A program made the position numbers and the translations under genes. This document shows, in pieces, positions 57,775 through 64,000 of a stretch of DNA of 64,000 nucleotides (within the stretch, counting starts at the first letter, position 1; each line of letters begins with the position of its first letter). The stretch is from positions 28,376,297-28,440,296 of the forward strand of contig OY294068.1 in assembly GCA_958510875.1 (NCBI GenBank). The letters run 5' to 3'. This DNA comes from Endomychus coccineus. Its lineage: Eukaryota > Arthropoda > Insecta > Coleoptera > Endomychidae. The notes under the pieces were generated by a model, which saw nothing but the letters and a program-made list of their open reading frames with translations, did not search any database and was not told the origin of the DNA.

Positions 57775-58485
57775 ATTTTTTTCTTTGCAAAATGTGGCTG
57801 CTATCACTTCAAATCGGCGTCGAATCGATCCAACAGCTTTGCATAATATACGCCGGTGATTGTTTTGCCCTTTTCAAGGTAATCGATATGGACGATACCG
57901 TGTACATCCCAAAAAACTGTTGCCATGCCTTTGTTGGCTGATAAACCCACTTTGGCCTTTCTCGGCTTCGATTCGCCAGGACAAGTTCACTGTTTCGACG
58001 GTTCTGTGGTCTCTGGTGTGTTGTGATGGATTCATGTTTTGTCTATGGTTACGAAAGGGGGCAGAAAGTCCTTCTTATTGCGCTTGAACATCGCCAAACA
58101 CTCCTTTGGAGTTGTTACAGGGTCGCGCTTATTGTCAACTGAGAGCAAATGCGGCATGAATTTGGCAGATAGCTTTTTTATTTTCAAAAATTCAGGCAAA
58201 ATATTCCGTACTCATTCGGTGAAGATGCCCATAGCCTTAGCAATCTCGTGCAGTTTAACTGGACGATAGTCCAATATGACACCATGGATTTTATCAACGA
58301 TTTCTTCAATTGGACGACCAGCACGTTCGGCGTCCTCTGTGGTCATACTACAGAACTGATTGACATATCAGTCTGAAAGTTTAAATGCTTCCTAGTTAAA
58401 GATGGTAACATGACAAATGTCACATGGGATTTTGATTGTGGCGCCAACTGTCTCATTTTTTCAGGGACTTTTCACCTTGCCCTTG
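57775..58485 (-). pseudogene. Mariner (DD34D) relic, 5' half with one end
   Basis: The minus strand runs from an inverted-repeat end at 58485 (TA at 58486-58487; TTTTTCAGGGACTT then CACCTTGCCCTTG) through VKLHEIAKAMGI-type sequence and GFISQQRHGNSFLGCTRYR/HIDYLEKGKTITGVYY-type blocks to about 57775. There the family sequence stops before the second catalytic Asp. The VFWDVHGIVHID region missing from the 44.3 kb copy is present here in one frame. It has several frame breaks and no left end. Confidence 0.75.
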
Positions 58486-58489
58486 TAAA

Positions 58490-61150
58490 CACTTGGGTTT
58501 CACTCCCTATTATTATCGAATCCAAAGTTGTTCACGAGTTAAAAGACGAAACTTCACAGCTTGTCATAAATATGATCCAATTGTTGAAGGGCATCTAGAG
58601 GGCAATTCAGAGACATTGATTAATTGGTCACTTTATCGGTCAAAATCCAGCGATATCGCTGAAAACTGACTGATGTTTTTATGCCAAGCTTGACAACACA
58701 GCAAAGCCTCCGAGTTTGTCGAATGCGTTACTGGTCATTGCGTACCATATTATTTTATTCGGATTTTATAATTTTTTCCTGTTCATCTATTCTTATACTC
58801 AACAGATCGTAGATTTTTTCGAACCAGTAAGATGTGAAAATGGGAATGGTTTCCCCTCTAATATCGATCAAAATCTTCAATCATAAAAACAGTTGTATGT
58901 TTAACAAGCTTCAACATTTTGTATGACCAACATCACGCAATATGCAGATAGTAATAATAATAGCAGTTAAATTGCAATTAGATTCAACATGCATCTATTC
59001 GATTAAAAAATCCAATCATATAACATCATAGTTCAAGGCATAATGTAGGGCATAATTGATATTGGCTCACATTGACACGTATGTAATTGATGATAATTTG
59101 GATTTCTGAAGTGATTAGCTGCAGAGTGATATGCAACACTATCAAGTTAATAGTTTCATTTGATACCTTCCTCCACTTATGGAACATCAATTTTAATTAG
59201 CTCATTAAAAGTGTTTTTATGTTTGATATATGAAACTACGTGAGAATTTTGATAAGATTTTTTGCGTTTTATATTAGTACTTGAAAACTGTAATTTTTTT
59301 TTCATGGTTTTCAAAGGATATTCGCAACGCCATGTTTACATGCATAAGTGCAGCAACAGAAGCTACTTGACCATACACGTTCAACTGTATACATTTCAGA
59401 TTAGATGAAACAAATCATAAATAAGACAGAAAACTACTTGGTTATCTCGAAATTATGAGGAGGTTTTAGGCTTGAAAAGGACCTGGTATTTCCAAAGATT
59501 TGCATTCTGTTCACACACATATTTTTCTTGTCAGTACTAGCGAAGCGAAAAGTTCAAGCAGATACGAGGTTTTTCTGAAAACTATTCAAAAGCATCTGAA
59601 GTAACGACAGAGCATTTTTAAATACTATAACGTAAATTCGAAAGATTTGCATTCTGCTCAAAAAAGTTCTTCTTTTCAGTATGACGAAAGAGAAGGTTTG
59701 AGAAATCTGAAAATCCTCTATATCTATTTAGAACTACAATCATATAACATGAGATATCCAAACACAACCAAATGCATTTCGGAAAAGCTCTGCATCAAAG
59801 CCTCTGAGATTCAATGCTGTCAACAAATTTTTTTTATACATCATGCATGTTGTAGCAATGAGAAGGTTCACAAGCTTCATGAAGTTACATCGCCGTTTGA
59901 AGAACCAAAGAATGTGGATTAGGTATCAAAAAACCTTGCACATCTAGTTTTTCTACATCTCAACATCTCATTACAGAAGTAACCCTTTGTAGATAAGAAC
60001 AATTGAATTTTTCTGATTGGCTGTGAGAAATTGGAGAGTTCTGTTTTAAGGAGAGTATGAGGAAATTTTAATAACATGACCTTTGCATCTATCGTAGGAT
60101 CATATATTGATACCTCCTGAGACCAAATCAATATTGAATAATAGAGCAATATACAGGATGTTCTATAAATAGTTTCGAAAAATCAAATTTGGGATTCTAG
60201 AGTCCATATTAGGGATGACATATCAAACGTATTGTAAATGGTACGAAGATTTATAGCGAAGTGAAGCTACAACAAAGATTACTCAAATTCTTTCTTGAAA
60301 TTGAAAATTCTCCAGAAATGTTGAATAGCGTAAATTTTAATTTAACAAGTCGGAGCCAAGCCTGCATTGGACATGATGCAACCCATTTTAAATTTTTTTT
60401 AAATTTTTTGTTCTCTTATTAACTTTGTTTTGCTATCAACTTTGTTTTATTGTTAGGTTTAGTTTTGTTGTAACTGAATTGAAAACGAATAATTTGTAAA
60501 TGGCTGTTTCTGTTAGTCTTTTAACAAAATTTAAGTGTTTGACAGGTAGCGACTGCGATAACTATGGATAAAATTATTTGGCCGTCCGAAGGAGTTGTGA
60601 GGCAGAGACTCAATTAATATTTTTTGCAAGGAAACGGAATAAGATATGATAACTTATGTATAGATGAAAGCAAAATGTTTGAATATTTGAAAGTTCTGGT
60701 AATAGATGCAGAAGGAACGTCTTATTTCAACCCTTTCCAAGAAAAATAGTAGCATTTTCAAGTATTACTATTATCAAAAAACTTTTTTATTTGAACTATT
60801 TTAGAGAAAAGTGAAAAAAAACGCATTTAACCTCAATGTTCAAGAGGTTGTAACTTATTAGGGAATGGTTTGATCCAAAAATTTTGTATGAAATACCTTC
60901 TAGAATCCCCAATTTCATTTTCTGGACCATCCCTTCTAATTCAAAAACTTCTTAATCCCTCAATCAAAGAATTGGAAAGTTTCGTTGAATAGATAAAACA
61001 AATGAATACGCAAACTAGATGCACGTTGGTTTTCTGACTTACTTTTGGGGAAAAATATCGTTAAATATATAAAAAAAAGTAGGGAACCTGAGGAATGGCC
61101 AATTATTTTGAGGCGATACTTGATATATTGTATAAGAACATGCATATACT
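58490..61150. other. AT-rich intronic DNA
   Basis: No exon recognised. At 60150-60930 ACAGGATGTTCTATAAATAG starts a stretch whose AATTTGGGATTCTAGAG is answered by CTTCTAGAATCCCCAATTTC near 60898, which may be the inverted ends of an unclassified element of about 0.75 kb. Confidence 0.35.
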
Positions 61151-61153
61151 TAC

Positions 61154-61204
61154 TTTTTCCAACTCTAGAAGATGAAACCGAAGTACTTGTATAGCTTGTA
61201 CCAT
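61154..61204 (-). CDS. hth: homothorax exon (51 bases, HM domain)
   Basis: A very short exon of 17 codons, MVQAIQVLRFHLLELEK. The acceptor is TTCTTGTCTGTTTCAG and the donor GTAAGTATA. It is identical in meaning to the Meis/Homothorax HM-domain stretch (human MEIS1: AIQVLRFHLLELEK) and continues in phase 0 into VHELCDNFC of the 47.8 kb exon, restoring [14 protein letters not shown]. The preceding exon, which should end near PEVDSL, is not in the remaining 2.8 kb. Its small size makes it invisible to simple open-frame searches. Confidence 0.95.
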
Positions 61205-61205
61205 C

Positions 61206-62020
61206 TGAAACAGACAAGAATAATTGAGGTGGGTGAGATTAAAGCTACTTGCAACAATGAACATAAACTATTAGATAAATCACTGCCTTCCGGAATGAAT
61301 TAGCGGTCTGTTGGTGTGTGTCTTATCGTATAGGCGTAGGTGGCAATCACAATGGAAGAACGGGCGGGTCTCTCGAAACAGAAAATTACATGTAATAGTC
61401 GGATTCCAAGTGAAACAAACACCCGAACTCCGGATTTTATCTGCCCCTCGGTTGTTGGGTTGTTGGCGTACAACATTTACGGATAGAGAAAATTACGGTA
61501 TGTTCCAACTTGTGGCCGGTAGACATTTAGTTGAACAACTTAAATACGTTGTACCGATTAACATATGTACTTAAAATTAATTTAGTTTTTTAATTGGTAC
61601 GTTCTTTCTACACTGTTAATTTTACTGTTTTGCATTACATGGAGACATAAATAAGTTGTTTATGATATACGTGATATGAATATTTATTCATATTGATATC
61701 TATATATCCTAGAACAGAAATTAGTATCAATATCTACAAAGCCATAAGATATACTTCACCTCTGTTTAAATACATAAATAATGGAAAGATGAATGAATTG
61801 GATACTATTTGAGGTACCACCATAGGCACCCACAGAATTTTTCGTAGGGTGGGGCAAAACAAAATAACACTAATTATATAAGTAAAAAAATATAAATAAA
61901 TGAAGACTTTTTATTGCTTATTATTTATAGAATTAACAATAAGAATGATGAAACAATAATCGAAAATCAATTAATAATAATTAAAATTATTGCTAGAGAC
62001 TAGTAACACTAGTAAAATTA
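61206..62020. other. hth: Upstream hth intron, no gene recognised
   Basis: 61280-61560 is unique and less AT-rich, close to the exon. An 87-codon plus-strand frame there shows no signature. The rest is AT-rich. Confidence 0.4.
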
Positions 62021-62025
62021 TTGCT

Positions 62026-62285
62026 AGAGCCCCAAAGACAGCTAAAGTCCAAGCAATTCCAAAAAAAGGAAAGAAGACTCTCCGTAATAATTATATTATC
62101 TGTGATCTACCAAAACTCTCACAAATTCAAATTAAATATGTACAGACCAAACATAGACAATGATAATGACTCAAGTCAAATTACTCTAGAAATAATCAAC
62201 CAAAAAATTCAAATTATAAGCTGGAAGACAGTTGGAGTCCAACCAATTCCAAAAAAGGAATTGAAGACTCATTGCACTTTTATCT
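62026..62285 (+). repeat. Short direct repeats about 200 bp apart
   Basis: AGACAGCTAAAGTCCAAGCA with ATTCCAAAAAAAGGAAAG at 62037 recurs diverged at 62227 (AGACAGTTGGAGTCCAACCA). An open frame of 102 codons runs through both, without a recognised family. Probably part of a repeat. Confidence 0.5.
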
Positions 62286-62289
62286 GTGA

Positions 62290-62915
62290 GTGCAAAAAGC
62301 AATCAACATCGAGCTCATCCAATATCTAGAGAGCTCAAAGAAGAAATAACACAAATGTCGGAGCTTTCAGACACAGCAAGTGCAAGGTGCTGCCAACCTC
62401 GTTTTAAAGGAGGTCCTTTTACTGCACTGCATTATAGAGGGGTATTGCCACAGTTCCTATTACATTGGGAATGTCTTCCTGGGGCGCTATTTTCGTGATA
62501 ACGAAGAGGTGAAGATTGAGGTTTAGGAACATTTTGAAGACGAACAAGCAATTTTTCAGGGTTATTGAATTATGAGTCTACGCCATTTGTTCCATAGTCA
62601 ACAGGACCGGATTATTCAATACGGCAACTACGCCAGGACCTAGGGCGGTAGGTCTTTTGTGGGCGGCACCAGGAGCTTGGCTGGATTTGTAAATTTAATT
62701 TTTTTGAAATAAATTCTAAAATTGTCCTTTCCAAGGCTTACAAATGTCTTTTTCCCAGAATCAAATTTAATACATATTTCACATTTTGTTTCTTGTGCCA
62801 AAAATTTCAACATTTCAATTTTTTCTCCTCCTTTATTGATAATTTATTTGGGTTCCAAATTATTCCACAAGTAAGACTGCAAGCTATAATAGTTCAAAAT
62901 GAAAACTATAATTGT
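62290..62915. other. hth: Intronic DNA, nothing recognised
   Basis: No signature seen. Confidence 0.4.
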
Positions 62916-62919
62916 AGTA

Positions 62920-63000
62920 CTTCGAATAAAAAACAGTACTGTTAAACTACTGACGACATTTCGGCTACCAAGTGGCCATCATCAGGGTATACTAAATTAT
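62920..63000 (-). repeat. Hammerhead-like repeat
   Basis: The minus strand shows CCCTGATGATGGCCACTTGG, TAGCCGAAATGTCGTC: CUGAUGA, a GGC/GCC stem, GAAA and a GUC triplet, closely related to the split copy at 2780. Pairing of stem I is weak. Confidence 0.6.
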
Positions 63001-63049
63001 AAATGTGCCTGTAAAAATACTATTTGAGGTCCTTTCTAATAATTAAAGA

Positions 63050-63481
63050 CCCAATGCACTTTTGAGGTTTGCAGCCTCAAATTTGTCGCTTACTATTGAA
63101 TTTCTCTCAGATAGATCACTCCATTTGGTAGTTGATGCAGTACCCTTCGATGCCATGACTATCAACGCTGGTGTTCCTAAGGTATCTGTCTTGCCACCAA
63201 CTTTGTTTCTGCGCGATATAAAAGATCTGCTGGAAGTGACCACCTGTCCCGCCCAAAGCTCTGCAGATGATAGTACACTTCAAACCGCTTCCTCATCCAG
63301 AGCCCCATACCATCTAATGAAGTCAGAGGACCAAGATAGAAACAGCGAACTCTTTACCTGGTGCCTATAAACTCAAAACCTTCAAGAAAAATTCTTTTCC
63401 CAACATTCCACCGCTGGCTGACACGATGTTCTTCGTACATTATAAGTTTCCCTCTCGTGTTGTCAAAGTATAAAAAAAAAC
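63050..63481 (+). pseudogene. Family J retrotransposon, internally deleted, with poly(A)
   Basis: The plus strand encodes FLSDRSLHLVVDAVPFDAMT, INAGVPKVSVLPPTLFLRDI and SADDSTLQTASSS, the RT palm with Y-A-D-D changed to S-A-D-D. Near 63345 it jumps to the carboxy end (LPGAYKLKTFKKNSF), so most of the thumb is lost. The 3' end GTCAAAGTATAAAAAAAAA at 63469-63481 abuts PLE-1 sequence, so it inserted there by target-primed reverse transcription. Confidence 0.7.
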
Positions 63482-64000
63482 CTAATGGGATATCAACAAA
63501 TCTATGCATCATATATGCTGCTAACTTGTGTGATTGGGGGTGTAAATAAGTGTTGTATATGGTGGTATCTATGTGGATTGGTTTGTGATAAATAGCGAAG
63601 GAATGGAAATTATTTGTATGCGAAATGTTCAGGCCTAGAAAGTTTAAGGGTTGTTGTTTTCTCTCTCTAACGTGAATTCTATGTGTAAAATAAGCGAGTA
63701 CATCGTCAACATAGCCGTACCAATATACAAACATGTGCTGGAATTTTGAATTTAATATTTGATTGTACAGTGAATTCCTGAATATTTCTGTTAGTAAAGA
63801 AGATAATGGCGAACCCATGGGGAGTCCGGTATTCTGTTTGTAATATTTATTTTTAATCGTAACGTAATTTTGGTCTACGCACTGTGAGATTAAACCTAAT
63901 ATTTCTTGTAATATTATCGGTAAACTATTATTGCGCATTAAAACTAATTCAATTAGACTAATGGTCAACTGTGTGGGAGTACTTGGAAAGAGGTTGTTGA
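63482..64000 (-). pseudogene. Second PLE-1 copy, RT part, cut by window edge and insertion
   Basis: Open from the right edge (NNLFPSTPTQLTISLIEL) through GLPMGSPLSSLLTEIF, the catalytic YWYGYVDDVLAYF, LNFLGLNISH and HKPIHIDTTI to HKLAAYMMHRFVDIPLG. It is clearly the same family as 18546-19940 but has a deletion of about 30 residues after AYF. The GIY-YIG part is absent, displaced by the family J insertion whose poly(A) lies directly behind it. The frame across the RT/nuclease joint is intact here, which shows where the 18.6 kb copy is shifted. Confidence 0.85.

Larger units (their letters stand above)
47992..61153 (-). other. hth: homothorax intron (13.2 kb)
   Basis: Runs from the GTAAGTATA donor after the 51-base exon to the CTTTCAG acceptor of the 195-base exon. 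It is filled with retrotransposon and mariner relics and repeats. No further host exon is recognised. Confidence 0.85.

Overview
The window is animal, almost certainly insect, nuclear DNA. It is AT-rich, crowded with decayed transposable elements, and holds three spliced exons on the minus strand that I read as the TALE homeobox gene homothorax (hth, the Meis orthologue). A 51-base exon (61154-61204) reads MVQAIQVLRFHLLELEK. A 195-base exon (47797-47991) begins [19 protein letters not shown] and ends GASTPDV. A 124-base exon (4590-4713) begins RPPSSSLSYGG. All three have AG acceptors and GTAAGT donors, and their reading phases join perfectly. The window is therefore mainly two hth introns of about 13.2 kb and 43.1 kb. 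The homeodomain exons lie beyond the left edge and the 5' exons beyond the right edge. A beetle is my best guess from the mix of elements, but only insect is well supported.

Everything else I recognise is mobile DNA or its debris. Left part (1-15.3 kb): two Jockey-superfamily retrotransposon pieces; a Tc1/mariner element with complete ends and a DD41D-type transposase (2833-4220); the hth exon at 4.6 kb; an RT remnant (5.7-6.35 kb); a 0.9 kb foldback repeat; a non-autonomous DNA transposon with an 8-bp target duplication (8873-9923); tandem pieces of a Jockey-type RT (10.7-11.9 kb); and a composite element (14283-15120) with mariner ends around a piece of the 8.9 kb transposon.

Middle (16-41 kb): an RT remnant; a nearly complete Penelope-like element, PLE-1 (17.74-20.0 kb, minus), with RT and GIY-YIG domains; a second lineage, PLE-2 (20.8-24.5 kb), which carries clear hammerhead ribozyme motifs, an inverted terminal stub, an apparently exact 1.58 kb tandem duplication and a small 5' reading frame with two hydrophobic segments; PIF/Harbinger and mariner fragments; foldback repeats; a 125-bp-arm palindrome in TA repeats with a hammerhead on each arm (34.4-34.65 kb); and a head-to-head pair of decayed PLE-2 copies (39.4-41.0 kb).

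Right part (42-64 kb): a tandem array of RNase H fragments; a full-length but dead mariner with both ends (44277-45596); the two upstream hth exons; more RT, mariner and hammerhead-like repeat fragments; and a second PLE-1 copy running off the right edge, with a Jockey-type element inserted in it through a poly(A) tail. The main biological theme is a regulatory homeobox gene whose introns have been colonised repeatedly by Penelope-like elements and their self-cleaving RNA termini. All recognition is by eye; no database search was run.
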